Shown: positions 11,571 to 22,635, counted from the stretch's first letter. The stretch is 64,000 bases of DNA from Nemertoderma westbladi (GCA_032718475.1 JAUCBJ010001839.1:27755-91754), one strand, 5' to 3'. The notes: generated from the letters alone by a model not told the origin. Made by a program: numbers and translations.

Positions 11571-12276
11571 TATTATTCTGCAAACTGGAAACTCCCACTC
11601 CGGAAGAACTTCCTCCCCCTGAACTTCCACCTCCAGAACTTCCTCCTCCCGAACTTCCTTTTCCTGCTCCTGCCGAATTAAGTGAACTCGATGACCATGG
11701 AGGTGGACCTGTCGTTGCGGTAACCATGGTCTCAGGAAGGTCGACTGTGTTATAAGCTTGGGAACTGGTGTGGGCATTTTCCAAAGAACGAGCCTGTTCA
11801 TACGTTGTAGCTAGATCGATTGTTTTATTTTCCAACAGCCACTGTCGTATCGTGGAAGACCATAACCCTGCAATAAAAGCGTCTCGAATAGCTGCATCTC
11901 GGTTCTCAGTAGCTGACACTGCCTGGTGGTTACAGTCCTTACTTAAAACCTTTAAACTCTGCAAGAACTGATCCAGGGATTTGCTCAGTTGTTGGCGACG
12001 AATGGCGAGCACGTGGCATGCATACACTTCATTGGTAGGCTTAATATAGAGATTGTCTAACGTATTAATCGCCGCGTCGTAGCTGTCATGTTCTTCGAAA
12101 TATTCAAAGACTTTAGGCGACAAATAAACCATAAGAGTTTCTAACTTCTGGCGACGATCCTCCGGGATACTATCGAGGAAGTTTTCGAAAGTTTTCTTCC
12201 AGTGCCCATACTCTTTATACGCGCCCGGTGTATCCGGTTCTGTGTCGAAGCGTTCAGGCTTTAAAAGTTTATCCAT
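11548..12276 (-). CDS. gag: Gypsy Gag capsid-like protein (frame lost before zinc knuckle)
   Basis: A 242-residue frame beginning MDKLLKPERFDTEPDTPGAY, chosen at the ATG 41 bp inside the 5' LTR. The sequence resembles retrotransposon gag (WKKTFENFLDSI near residue 30, an RQQLSKSLDQFL helix near residue 95, and an AFIAGL motif). The C-terminus is a (GGGSS)n low-complexity stretch in which the frame leaves the zinc-knuckle frame. It would form the capsid of the element's particle. Confidence 0.8.
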   Translation of the reverse strand: MDKLLKPERFDTEPDTPGAYKEYGHWKKTFENFLDSIPEDRRQKLETLMVYLSPKVFEYFEEHDSYDAAINTLDNLYIKPTNEVYACHVLAIRRQQLSKSLDQFLQSLKVLSKDCNHQAVSATENRDAAIRDAFIAGLWSSTIRQWLLENKTIDLATTYEQARSLENAHTSSQAYNTVDLPETMVTATTGPPPWSSSSLNSAGAGKGSSGGGSSGGGSSGGGSSSGVGVSSLQNNNKWFILW

Positions 12277-12316
12277 AATGCAGTAAACATTAAAATTATA
12301 GTTTATTAAATTGAAG

Positions 12317-12441
12317 TGTAGTAACACTGAACAGTCAGGCCTTAACTAAGACTTTAATAAACTATAAGAACTGCACTACATACAGACTGGCGTACCGGTA
12401 GAATACAAGGTATATGAAGCACTAACATATCATACACATCA
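12317..12441 (-). repeat. Short LTR of Gypsy-type element (5' LTR)
   Basis: 125-bp partner of the repeat at 8255-8387. It lies upstream of gag on the minus strand, so it would act as the promoter LTR. It ends directly at the GGGGCGAGCC terminus of a MITE. Confidence 0.85.
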
Positions 12442-12768
12442 TGGGGCGAGCCACGAAGTGAGCGAAGCCTTAGTATATGGGCACCATTAACGAGTTGTCT
12501 GTCGTCGTCGTCGTCGTCTGTCGTAAATTTTTGATCGCTAATAACTCGGTTATTCCTTGACGAAATTAAACGAAACTTGGTATATATGTAGTCGTCAAAA
12601 GTTTAGAAAGAATCTGAAGTTTTGTCAAAAACGAACGAACGCAACGAGGCACAAGACCAGGATGAGTATTGTGTTGAAGACTTCTGACTAACGGCAGACA
12701 ACTCGTTAATAGTACCCATATGCTAAAGGCTTTGCTCACTTCGTGCTGCGCGAAGACCCCACGAACGT
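12442..12768. mobile_element. MITE family G, copy 1 (GGGGCGAGCCACGAAGTGAG termini)
   Basis: About 325 bp with inverted ends: GGGCGAGCCACGAAGTGAGC, then GAAGCCTTAGTATATGGG on the left, and on the right the inverse (CCCATATGCTAAAGGCTTTG, then TTCGTGCTGCGCGAAGACCCC). A (GTC)n run lies at about 12503-12520. Related copies are at 14880-15081 (inverted) and 56307-56508, with fragments at about 13290 and 53266. Together with the Gypsy element it splits LINE copy A: the TTAATTGTG / TGATGATTGTGTCCAT flanks are continuous in copy B at about 21735. Confidence 0.7.
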
Positions 12769-13109
12769 GTGATGATTGTGTCCATTGTTCACATTAACCA
12801 TCTGTACGACAATCCCAGATATGTGAGAGGATAATACGTAGTGTAAATTGTGATTAAGTAGCGTAAAAGTGCAAAATATGATGTATGGAAATGAATAGAG
12901 ATATTATATGATTGTTACAGTCAAGGTGATATCATTATTAAACGATTTCAATGTGCTACTGATGTACACAAAACAAATATGAAATTAGTTATGATATAGT
13001 GAAATATTGGAATGCAGGCATTTAGACTATTAAAATTGTTTAAATAAAACGGGAGTGAACCTGAGCAAATAAATAAATATACACCGTGATGCTGTTGTTA
13101 TACACGTAC
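12769..13109. repeat. Duplicated segment: LINE remnant plus intron, copy A
   Basis: Nearly identical to 22085-22407, including remnants of the LINE endonuclease end and the intron that follows the EGF exon at 13110. Relative to copy B a stretch corresponding to about 21757-22080 is deleted. No gene of its own. Confidence 0.8.
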
Positions 13110-13232
13110 CATCACAATTAACTCCGTCTCCAGAATAACCGGTGTGACAATTACAAGTAAATCCACCATCGTTATTGTTGCAGTCAGCGTTGGTATCGCA
13201 GTTATGGGTTCCGTCACTGCATTCATCATCGT
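13110..13232 (-). CDS. cbEGF exon, type a (copy 1)
   Basis: A 123-bp, phase 1-1 exon with acceptor TTTCAG|AC and donor GATG|GTACGTGTA. It encodes one calcium-binding EGF: D-D-E-C start, six cysteines, and a C-x-N-x4-F-x-C stretch that matches the Asn/Asp-hydroxylation consensus, ending GYSGDGVNC. Near-identical to exons 16746-16868 and 22408-22530. Last exon seen in the transcript direction; its donor implies further exons to the left. Confidence 0.92.
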
Positions 13233-13389
13233 CTGAAACAGAAATATAAATTCATCAAAATATTACTCTGCATGAGAGATAGAATACACGTTCGTGGGGC
13301 CTTCGCGCAGCACGAGGCCCAGTTATGAGATACAAATTAAAATTGAGCGACTGTATCACAAACTTGGTAGCACAAACTTATTTCCAATC

Positions 13390-13730
13390 GCACGTTCAAT
13401 ATGCGAAGCCATGTGGTTTATAGGAATATAATAAACGCAGTACTCGTCTTCATTATACAGTTATAAGCCTCGTTGAGTTCATCCTGTTTTGTATTTAAAT
13501 ATATTTCTTAAACGCAGGCTGACGATCTTTATAATAATAATAACAAGGGATGCGTTCAATATGTGAAGCCAGGTGGTTTATATAATAATAATAGTCAACG
13601 CAGTACTCGTCTTTTTGTATATAAATATCTTTCCTAAACGAAGACTGACGATCTTTATAATGCGTTCAATAGGCAAAGCCAGGTATGGTTTTGGTTTATA
13701 GGAATATAGTCTACGCAGCACTCATCCCTC
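13390..13730. repeat. Three degenerate tandem repeats of about 110-160 bp
   Basis: The motif order TTCAATATGxGAAGCCA, GGTTTATA, ACGCAGTACTCGTC, CTGACGATCTTTATAAT is repeated from about 13394, 13553 and 13665, the last copy truncated. No coding potential. Confidence 0.6.
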
Positions 13731-14879
13731 ATTAGCCCGAGTTATAGTGTGGCAATGTAGATGCAGTAGTTGCACCCGACCAGCCGGAAACTTGGAGCAA
13801 TAGGCCTACTGCTTGTACAATGCGTGTCAATTTCAACACCGCCGGGCACTGGGTGATGGCAGAGTGAGATAAAAAAAACTGGATTATTTCATCCTCGGTT
13901 ACGGTTAGTCCAGTTTGCCCGTAGCGGCAGCGATACCGAAAGTCGAGGTCAACAGACAGAGGCGGCCTTGGTGGTGAGTTGTTTGATTTCAATTCCAACA
14001 CTTTTCTGGGCAGCTGGGTAGGCTCTGGTAGTGGGTACCTGATCTTAGAATGCCGGTCAGCTGGTTAGTCCGCATAACTTCCATTGTTGCAGTTGCCGAG
14101 TCGATGGATGGTTGGTAGGGGTAGGCCTATTGCAGCATTGCTATTGTTGTATTGGCAGATTGGTATGTACATCTACATCTGATTATACCAGTTGCCAGTG
14201 CCGTCGGTCGTACCAATACATAGGCCTAGTCTTTAATTAACATATTTAACCGTTAACAAGAGTAGAAACCGCAAATGAAGAAATTCATTTTCTTCCGTCG
14301 CTGACAGGAGCGTAGAAATGCGGTATAGTGCTGTCGTAGTTCAGTACCGGTACTGTACCGGTAGTTCTGTAGTTGGCAGTTGCTACCAGTCCGGTTACAG
14401 TCTGACAGTAGTAGGGCGGTACGGCGCCAACGGACCCACTAATATAATTCAGGACCGCAGTCCAGCACTCCGGAGTCCGCACTGCAGTGCATAGCATAGC
14501 ATGGATAATTAGGGCCTACAGAATTAGGCCTGTCCTGTACCAGTATACGTGATCTATAATCACTGCACCGGTACCGCGGTACTAGTCAGCCAGTACCGTA
14601 AAATACCGAATACAGTATGGTATCGCAGTATTGCTGTATTGTCTTATTGCAGGATTCCTGATTCAGTTATCCTGAGTTTCCTGAGTACATTGACTGATTG
14701 AGTATAGCATATATAGTACCGGTACAGGCAATCAGGCCACAATGGTATTACTACAGTACTGTAATTTCGTAATTTGCTAGAAACCCAGCTGATTTAGTCT
14801 CCTAGCAACCTGATGTCAAGCGTTATAATTTTGGATAAATAAATTTATTATAACTGTAAGACAGTTACACTGGTGATGC

Positions 14880-15081
14880 ACGAAGGCCCCAAGCAAATTC
14901 AACTTGGAAAATTTCTAAACTTTTGACAGACTATTTGTGTACCAAGTTTGGTTACATTTCATTGAGGATTGATCGAGTTATTAACGTTCAAAATTGAACA
15001 CCGCAAAAAAAGCGACAGAACGACAGGTTGATTAATGGTACCCCTACGCTAAGACTCACTCACTTCGTGGCTCGCCCCACA
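14880..15081. mobile_element. MITE family G, copy 2 (inverted)
   Basis: The right end, CACTTCGTGGCTCGCCCCAC, is the inverse of the left end of copy 1. The interior matches it in inverse order (TTAACGTTCAAA, ACCAAGTTTGG, AAACTTTTGACAGACTA). The left end, GCACGAAGGCCCC, is shorter than in copy 1. It lies in the intron about 50 bp from the EGF exon at 15131. Confidence 0.6.
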
Positions 15082-15130
15082 TTACAATTATAACAACTTA
15101 GAATTATTATAAAATAGATAACAATCTCAC

Positions 15131-15253
15131 CATCACAGTTTACTCCGTCGCCATGGTATCCGTTATTACAGTTACATTCGAAGCTTCCTACAGTGTTGGT
15201 ACAGGTCGCATCGTCATCGCAGTTATGGGAACCATCGGTACATTCATTGTCAT
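15131..15253 (-). CDS. cbEGF exon, type b (copy 1)
   Basis: A 123-bp phase 1-1 exon with acceptor TTTACAG|AT and donor GATG|GTGAGATT. One cbEGF module: [13 protein letters not shown], a C-x-N-x4-F-x-C hydroxylation-type motif, and GYHGDGVNC. It is nearly identical to 17058-17180 and 22636-22758, but unlike those two it has no 21-bp array upstream. Its 3' partner in the transcript is the type-a exon at 13110, giving a b-a doublet. Confidence 0.93.
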
Positions 15254-16502
15254 CTGTAAACAATTGAGTAGATAGTTAGGGGGTAAATCGGACTTCCTAT
15301 TAAAACATCAGCCACCAGGATGTTGTTACATGGTGATGTTGTTATAACATCTTCATTAAAAGTTTGCTCCTTCTAAATCCTATAGCCTATGCAGCCTTAC
15401 AACGATCTGCAGCCGTATTTACGAAAGGTAAATAAGTGGGTAACACCTACTTTTAGTTTTGTGAATATCATTAGGTATATACCACGTGTTTACTGGCAAT
15501 CATGTCCAGTAATTACCGAGTAAACACCTCTATCAAAGACCTATGTTATTGCTTTTCGTGAATACGGCTTTGAACGAGTTGTTTGCCAGTAGGTAATACC
15601 CAGCTGGTAACTACCTAGCTGGGTAATACCTACTTTCCTGAATACGGCTTCAGATGTCATTACTCATGTTCTAGAATGATAGCTACAGTAATAGCGTAAT
15701 ATGTTTCCCAAGTTGGTATTACTGTAATTGTATTTTATTCCCCCACCCTAGTACTACTGATGAAACCTAAAACGCCGTTGATGGCGGTATATCAACACTA
15801 TTTTCTTGCAATTCTAGGGGACTTCAATCAATCACCTCTTTGCTTCTCAGCTAAAGTACGCCTTTGGGGTAAATCAACCATGTCATATGAAGTTATATAT
15901 ATTTTTCAATATTCCATTGTTGCTAATAAACTGTTGGCACACAATTTCAGACGAAATCTAGGATCAAATCTATATCCACACAAACTACAATATTCATACA
16001 TCGCAGATAGATTTTCTATTTCACTTTCTATTTCGGAAGAAATATAAGAACCATAACAACTGTGACATCCAATGGTTCACCGTGTGGCGCTATTATTATG
16101 CAGGGACAACTTAATATCTTTCATTTTGGGGATTACCAACTTCTTATATTTCTAATGTGCTGATGTTATGCTCATTCGAACCCCAATTATCTATTTTGTT
16201 GTCATCAAAGTATAATGATAAGTTCTCGAGATTTTCCATAAAAGGTGTGTAGACATGCTCGAAACCCCAACTCCTACATCAATCCCATAACCAAAAGCAA
16301 TATCCTAAGGTATTATTTACATCGATCTTACTAAATCAGGAATGGGTCCATTCGAATCGCAATGGTCGATTTAGTGTGTGTATATTAATTATAGACACCG
16401 TTAAAACAATAAGAGCGCATACATTTATTAATTTATACGCGTCCAAAACAGGTGTAATAGCTCCGATGATACATTCTACATTGATTTATAATCTTCACCT
16501 AC
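15254..16502 (-). other. Intron of the EGF gene, with a MITE
   Basis: AT-rich non-coding DNA. A palindromic MITE lies at 15412-15652. The 95-residue plus-strand open frame at 15760-16047 shows no domain. Nothing else is recognised. Confidence 0.6.
15412..15652. mobile_element. MITE with AGCCGTATT termini
   Basis: About 240 bp. The left end AGCCGTATTTACGAAAGGTA is inverted at the right end (TACTTTCCTGAATACGGCT), and an internal GTGAATACGGCTTTG repeats the terminal motif. GGTAATACC and TAGCTGGGTA form local palindromes. No open frame. Confidence 0.55.
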
Positions 16503-16634
16503 CTCCACATCTGTGTGGATTGGTTGTTGGTGAGTATCCTGGTCTACAATCACATTCGTAGCTTCCTGGTGTGTTTCTACATTCAGTAGTCGCGTCATCA
16601 CAAGCGTCAGTACCATCGGAACATTCGTCTATAT
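16503..16634 (-). CDS. cbEGF exon, type c
   Basis: A 132-bp phase 1-1 exon with acceptor CAG|AT and donor GGAG|GTAGGTGAAG. Encodes a D-I-D-E-C cbEGF of the longer-loop kind ending [13 protein letters not shown], like the exon at 25595-25726 rather than its immediate neighbours. It contains the [10 protein letters not shown] hydroxylation-type motif. It separates the b-a doublets of the tandem exon duplication. Confidence 0.9.
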
Positions 16635-16745
16635 CTGTGAACAGATACGTTTAAATACAATGTAAGAGACTAATAAGTTATTTAATATGGAAATAAGGTG
16701 GAATTTGCACATCAATTTTCCGTGACGCTGTTGTTATACACGCAC

Positions 16746-16868
16746 CGTCACAATTAACTCCGTCTCCAGAATAACCGGTGTGACAGTTACAAGTGAATCC
16801 ACCATCGTTATTGTTGCAGTCAGCGTTGGTATCGCAGTTGTGTGTTCCGTCGCTACATTCATCATCGT
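16746..16868 (-). CDS. cbEGF exon, type a (copy 2)
   Basis: A 123-bp phase 1-1 exon with acceptor TTTCAG|AC and donor GACG|GTGCGTGTA. The same cbEGF as 13110-13232 with a few synonymous changes. Third codon positions differ while cysteine and calcium ligands are conserved. Confidence 0.92.
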
Positions 16869-17057
16869 CTGAAACAGAAATATAAATTCATCAGTTCATA
16901 TATTATTTATTTTTTTTATTTTTCTTTCTTTTTTTTTTTTTATTATTTATTTATTATATTATCATATCAATTCATATAAATATTATTCTGCATGAGAGAT
17001 AGAATACATTACAATTATAACAATTTACAATTATTATAAAATACATAACAATCTCAC

Positions 17058-17180
17058 CATCACAGTTTACTCCGTCGCCATGGTATCCGTTATTACAGTT
17101 ACATTCGAAGCTTCCTGGAGTGTTGGTACAGGTCGCATCGTCATCGCAGTTATGGGAACCATCGGTACATTCATCGTCAT
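17058..17180 (-). CDS. cbEGF exon, type b (copy 2)
   Basis: A 123-bp phase 1-1 exon with acceptor TTTACAG|AT and donor GATG|GTGAGATT. Six-cysteine cbEGF almost identical to 22636-22758. The 21-bp array B starts only about 42 bp upstream of its acceptor, so the array lies where the branch point and polypyrimidine tract would be expected. Confidence 0.93.
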
Positions 17181-17221
17181 CTGTAAACAATTCAGTAGAT
17201 AGTTAGTCGTGTACGGTACTG

Positions 17222-19173
17222 TGTTCCAATAGTTGCGAATTTTTGTTCAACTAGTTGCGCACTTTTTTCCAATAGTTGCGAACTTTGTTCCAATATTTGC
17301 GAACTTTTGTTCCAATAGTTGCGAACTTTGGTCCAATAGTTGCGAACTTTGGTCCAATAGTTGCGAACTTTGGTCCAATAGTTGCGAACTTTTTTCCCAT
17401 AGTTGCGAACCTTGTTCCAATATTTGCGAACTTTGTTCCAATAGTTGCGAACTTTGTTCCAATAGTTGCAACTTTGTTCCAATAGTTGCGAACTTTGTTC
17501 CAATATTTGCGAACTTTGTTCCAATAGTTGGGAGCCTTTTTCCAATAGTTGCGAACTTTGTTCCAATATTTGCGAACTTTGTTCCAATAGTTGTGAACTT
17601 TGTTTCAATAGTTGCGAACTTTGTTCCAATAGTTGCGAACTTTGTTCCAATAGTTGCAACTTTGTTCCAATAGTTGCGAACTTTGTTCCAATATTTGCGA
17701 ACTTTGTTCCAATAGTTGGGAGCCTTTTTCCAATAGTTGCGAACTTTGTTCCAATATTTGCGAACTTTGTTCCAATAGTTGTGAACTTTGTTCCAATAGT
17801 TGCGAACTTTGTTCCAATAGTTGCGAACTTTGTTCCAATATTTGCGAACTTTGTTCCAATAGTTGTGAACTTTGTTTCAATAGTTGCGAACTTTGTTAAC
17901 GTAGTTGCGAACTTTGTTCCAATATTTGCGAACTTTGTTCCAATATTTGCGAACTTTGTTCCAATAGTTGGGAGCCTTTTTCCAATAGTTGCGAACTTTG
18001 TTCCAATATTTGCGAACTTTGTTCCAATAGTTGCGAACTTTGTTCCAATAGTTGCAACTTTGTTCCAATAGTTGCGAACTTTGTTCCAATATTTGCGAAC
18101 TTTGTTCCAATAGTTGGGAGCCTTTTTCCAATAGTTGCGAACTTTGTTCCAATATTTGCGAACTTTGTTCCAATAGTTGTGAACTTTTTCCAATAGTTGC
18201 GAACTTTGTTCCAATAGTTGCGAACTTTGTTCCAATATTTGCGAACTTTGTTCCAATAGTTGTGAACTTTGTTTCAATAGTTGCGAACTTTGTTAACGTA
18301 GTTGCGAACTTTGTTCCAATATTTGCGAACTTTGTTCCAATATTTGCGAACTTTGTTCCAATAGTTGGGAGCCTTTTTCCAATAGTTGCGAACTTTGTTC
18401 CAATATTTGCGAACTTTGTTCCAATAGTTGTGAACTTTTTCCAATAGTTGCGAACTTTGTTCCAATAGTTGTGAACTTTGTTCCAATAGTTGCGAACTTT
18501 GTTCCAATAGTTGCGAACTTTGTTCCAATATTTGCGAACTTTGTTCCAATAGTTGTGAACTTTGTTTCAATAGTTGCGAACTTTGTTAACGTAGTTGCGA
18601 ACTTTGTTCCAATATTTGCGAACTTTGTTCCAATATTTGCGAACTTTGTTCCAATAGTTGGGAGCCTTTTTCCAATAGTTGCGAACTTTGTTCCAATATT
18701 TGCGAACTTTGTTCCAATAGTTGCGAACTTTGTTCCAATAGTTGCAACTTTGTTCCAATAGTTGCGAACTTTGTTCCAATATTTGCGAACTTTGTTCCAA
18801 TAGTGGGGAGCCTTTTTCAAATAGTTGCGAACTTTGTTCCAATATTTGCGAACTTTGTTCCAATAGTTGTGAACTTTTTCCAATAGTTGCGAACTTTGTT
18901 CCAATAGTTGCGAACTTTGTTCCAATATTTGCGAACTTTGTTCCAATAGTTGTGAACTTTGTTTCAATAGTTGCGAACTTTGTTAACGTAGTTGCGAACT
19001 TTGTTCCAATATTTGCGAACTTTGTTCCAATATTTGCGAACTTTGTTCCAATAGTTGGGAGCCTTTTTCCAATAGTTGCGAACTTTGTTCCAATATTTGC
19101 GAACTTTGTTCCAATAGTTGCGAACTTTGTTAATGTAGTTGCGAACTTTGTTCATGTAGTTGTGAACTTTGTT
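17222..19173. repeat. 21-bp minisatellite array B
   Basis: About 93 units of the array-A family, consensus TTGCGAACTTTGTTCCAATAG or the same with ATATT. It contains a higher-order repeat several hundred bases long, marked by the irregular units TTGGGAGCCTTTTTCCAA and TTGCAACTTTG, which recur at about 17530, 17710, 17970, 18110, 18365, 18660 and 19050. Lies in the intron between EGF exons 17058 and 22408. Confidence 0.95.
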
Positions 19174-19832
19174 GGAAAGACCCCCAAACCCCAACCTGGT
19201 TTTCGAATGAGCATCATATCGACATAATAACAACATAATACGATTAGGAATTGAATCTAATATATACAAACTATTTCCTTCAGTGGTGTAGTCGGCACTT
19301 TAGAATACAGTGCGATGTGAGACGCACGAGGCGAGATCCGAGACGTATAGTGTAGATGGCCTAATAAGGGTGATGATGGATGATGCTCTTTATAAGAGAA
19401 TAGAGAAGTTTTGTCCTTATAACCTTATCATTCCTTTATCACACAGATGAAGTCTGAAAGCACCTCTTTGGAAATTGCTACACTCTGCCGGCATCTTTAC
19501 TAATGAAGAAAAGACATCCACTATGTTGATTACTGGTCAGTCTGCTTAACTGGCCAATTAGCACAGATGTGTTTCTTCTAAAAGTACCGAACTACTTCCT
19601 GATGCCCAACACTTTATTATTATCTGTTTATTTATTTCAATTGCGCCTCTCGGCATAAAATAATGTACTGAACTAATGTAAAATAAATAAATACGATTAA
19701 TGTATGTAAAATGTATTTAGTAGTAATTTAAAATATGATAAATTAGTTTGGGACTAGTGTAAAATTGGAGTGAGTTTAATATTGGGTCGCATCAATCAGT
19801 CGAAGCTGTCGAGAAAACTCAGACCATGAGGT
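19174..19832. repeat. Duplicated intronic segment, copy B
   Basis: Paralogue of 4424-5067 and 23145-23763, starting at the end of array B. It carries the unoccupied Helentron site (GGTTTTATTATTTATT at about 19830). No gene. Confidence 0.9.
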
Positions 19833-22205
19833 TTTATTATTTATTTATTTATTAACGTAAAACCAGTTAGACTGGCGCGATGTCAAGTTAAAATGGGTAT
19901 GTCCCCTAAATGCATCAAAAGTAAAATATTCCTGACATTAAATAAATCAACCCACATATGCTTATTCACATTATAAAGGCTGGGTCTAACAGAGATGAAA
20001 GATAATTATTGAGATCGCATTATAAGACACTATTGCATATATTGAATAGCAGGACTGGTTGGTCATGTAACGTTGAAGTACTGCCGAATACGACATATGC
20101 TTTTCCGTGAAGGAAATTGATGGCGTTCTGTAACAGTTTGTTATAAAACAGGACGACGCAGTATCGGACGCAGTAGGTTTTTTTCTCTAGCGGTAGGACT
20201 GTATATTAAATTAAGCTTAACAGGGTCACATTATGACAATTGACAATAACAATAACAATTCGGACAGATAAGGCCCTATATCCAGCTTAGTTATTATATC
20301 AGATTAGAGTTGCTAGGAGTGACAGTTGTAAATATATGGTAAACAATAAACTTTATAAAATAAAAATATACTAGACCGACGGGCGCGCTGACTCACAACC
20401 CAAGCCACAAAATAGAAGGCACATCAATAAACATAAAATAAAATAATAATAATAATAATATAATGTAGCAACATACAGTGAAATTTAATTTACATTACCA
20501 AATGAGTCTATTTAATTAGCTAACAAAGACAGTTGAAGGGAAAAGGTATATATGCAAGCATAGTAAGTGAATATTTTGGGCTAAAGTTTTTGTTTTATTA
20601 TGAAAGTAACCGAAAACGCTGAGTGGAGACAATAAAGGTGTTTAGAAGGGAGAAATATTTGTTGTAATCGGTCGCAGATATACCTTGTCCCTCGAGTAGG
20701 TTTGCACCGATCCAATCTATATACCATGTTCTTTTTATGATATTTGGAGGTATGTAGAGACATCAGGGACGGAAAAGGAAAGTCACGATTAGCCCGACTG
20801 TATGGACTACCGATTCCCTTATACTCAATGATATCCTTATTAAACTCAAGCAATGTATGGAGAATATTGTGCAGTGGGGAGTTGGGACAGTCATTTATAC
20901 GCATAATTGTGCCGAGAGCTAGTTTCAAAGCTTCGAGAAAGAATTGCAGTTGAAAATGTTGTTAATAACTGAGTTGTTTGCGTATGATCCCACACTCAAT
21001 AACCCCCGTAGATGTTATCGATATGAACGTCCAACTTCTCAATTTCGTTGCTATTCAGGGACCCTATATAAAATCGTGCACTATAAAGCATGCCTGGAAG
21101 GGCTACACAGTTCCAAAGAATTGACAAAGTACTCGCATCTAATCGATGAATTGTCCACCTCCTCCTGTGGAAACTGTCAGCAATCAATGGCGCTGATGCA
21201 CCGAATACATTTTTCAAATCCATCATGATTATTGTATCAACTTTTTTTTAAATTGCGACAATTAAATATATATAAAATATATATAGATAAATTGCGATTT
21301 TATCAACTTACTTTCAGAGGGATATAGGAGCCGTTAATTTTAATAAAAAAATGTTGGATGCGGTGAGGTGGACGTACTGTATGTATCCAGTTGGACTTCC
21401 ATGTTTAATTTAGGGTGGGGGGGGGGGGGGGGGGGGGACTGCGAATGGACTGGCATGGACTGCGAAACCAAGTCCTTCAATTGAGTCATCAAACTTGAGA
21501 TTTCCACAGTTTTACAGTAATAATCAAGCAGGGTTAAACAATCACATGGATTGAGTCGACCACTAAGTTTCCTAAAATCTACCATTAATTTTCACTCATC
21601 AAGCTGTGTCTTAGTCGAGCAACCAGTTTTTTCGCTTCTTTAAAGAGCTTGTGCTTGTATATCTTTGTGTCTTCCTGTTTTTCGTCCTGCCACATCTGAT
21701 AGAGCTTTTTGGACGTATTTACTCTCTGCCTTAATTGTGATGATTGTGTCCATGGTTTTCGTCGGTTTTTGGACAGATGAGTGGGCATGAAGGTTGGGAT
21801 ATGTTTCTCTGCTGCCCTCATTAACAAACATTCCAGGCCATCGGAGTATTCGTTGAGCGACTTCGCAATAACATTAGCTCCAATTTCCCCGTATCTGTTG
21901 TTGAAATTATCGAGTTCTTGGTCTACCTCAGCTTTATAAAAGCGTCTAGAGACAGGCTCGTGGCCCTATTCCAAGCGAATTTATTTTGTCGCAGTGCTGG
22001 TTTCTTCACCTCGTTAATATTATCTTTGCGTTCACCCATTTTGATGCTAATTCTTGCAGTTATTAGTGTATGATCTGAGAAATTGTTCACATTATCCATC
22101 TGTACGACAATCCCAGATATGTGAGAGGATAATACGTAGTGTAAATTGTGATTAAGTAGCGTAAAAGTGCAAAATATGATGTATGGAAATGAATAGAGAT
22201 ATTAT
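19833..22205 (-). mobile_element. Degenerate LINE, copy B (endonuclease end to 3' tail)
   Basis: The minus strand holds, from about 22205 downward: the end of an endonuclease-like domain with an SDHTLIT motif (about 22080), a linker (21585-21830 frame, NRRKPW), the RT fingers (about 21455-21580), a C-terminal region (20700-21230), and a (TAAA)n tail at 19833. The YADD segment present in copy A is replaced here by unrelated AT-rich DNA and a 21-G run (21417-21437). Frameshifts separate the pieces. A retroposon-like insertion lies at 20178-20698. Confidence 0.7.
20178..20698 (-). mobile_element. Poly(A)-type retroposon insertion, copy-B specific
   Basis: About 520 bp absent from copy A, where CGCAGTAGG joins directly to ATTGCACCGATCC. 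It is bordered by AGTAGG on both sides (20172-20177 and 20695-20700) and begins with TTTTTT on plus, i.e. it ends in poly(A) on minus. This fits a retroposed insertion with a short target duplication. The family is not recognised. Confidence 0.55.
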
Positions 22206-22407
22206 ATGATTGTTACAGTCAAGGTGATATCATTATTAAACGTTTTCAATGTGCTACTGATGTACACAAGACAAATATGAAATTAGTTATGATATAGTGA
22301 AATATTGGAATGCAGGTATTTAGACTATTAAAATTGTTTAAATATAACGGGAGTGAACCTGAGCAAATAAATAAATATACGCCGTGATGCTGTTGTTATA
22401 CACGTAC

Positions 22408-22530
22408 CGTCACAATTAACTCCGTCTCCAGAATAACCGGTGTGACAGTTACAAGTGAATCCACCATCGTTATTGTTGCAGTCAGCGTTGGTATCGCAGT
22501 TATGGGTTCCGTCGCTACATTCATCATCGT
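22408..22530 (-). CDS. cbEGF exon, type a (copy 3)
   Basis: A 123-bp phase 1-1 exon with acceptor TTTCAG|AC and donor GACG|GTACGTGTA. Same module as 16746-16868 and 13110-13232. Follows the type-b exon at 22636 with a 105-bp intron. Confidence 0.92.
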
Positions 22531-22635
22531 CTGAAACAGAAATATAAATTCATTAAAATATTATTCTGCTTGAGAGATAGAATACATTACAATTATAACA
22601 ACTTACAATTATTATAAAATACATAACAATCTCAC

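Larger units (their letters stand above)
8255..12441 (-). mobile_element. Ty3/Gypsy-type LTR retrotransposon, defective
   Basis: A 4.2-kb element bounded by 133/125-bp LTRs, coding on the minus strand in the order gag, protease, reverse transcriptase, RNase H, integrase, which is the Ty3/Gypsy order. At least two in-frame stops (at 9854-9856 between RNase H and integrase, and 9089-9091 inside integrase) and two compensating frameshifts around YLDD (about 10480 and 10150) make it defective. It lies inside LINE copy A and abuts the MITE at 12442. No convincing target duplication or tRNA primer site was found. Confidence 0.9.
13233..15130 (-). other. Intron of the EGF gene; imperfect repeats, no exon seen
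   Basis: Holds a MITE-G fragment at 13288-13325 and three degenerate ~110-160-bp repeats at about 13390-13730 (each with TTCAATATG/GAAGCCA, ACGCAGTACTCGTC and CTGACGATCTTTATAAT). A stretch unusually rich in TACCGG/GGTAC runs from about 14030 to 14760, and a MITE-G copy lies at 14880-15081. Short open frames at 13732-14001 and 14285-14497 show no recognisable domain. Confidence 0.7.

Noticed and set aside
17192-18277. 361-codon open frame on minus with heptad-like EQSSQLL repeats (and similar frames in 1-4423)
   Set aside because: It arises from the 21-bp repeat keeping one frame free of stops; frames are open on both strands, shift at each indel, and are embedded in an intron.
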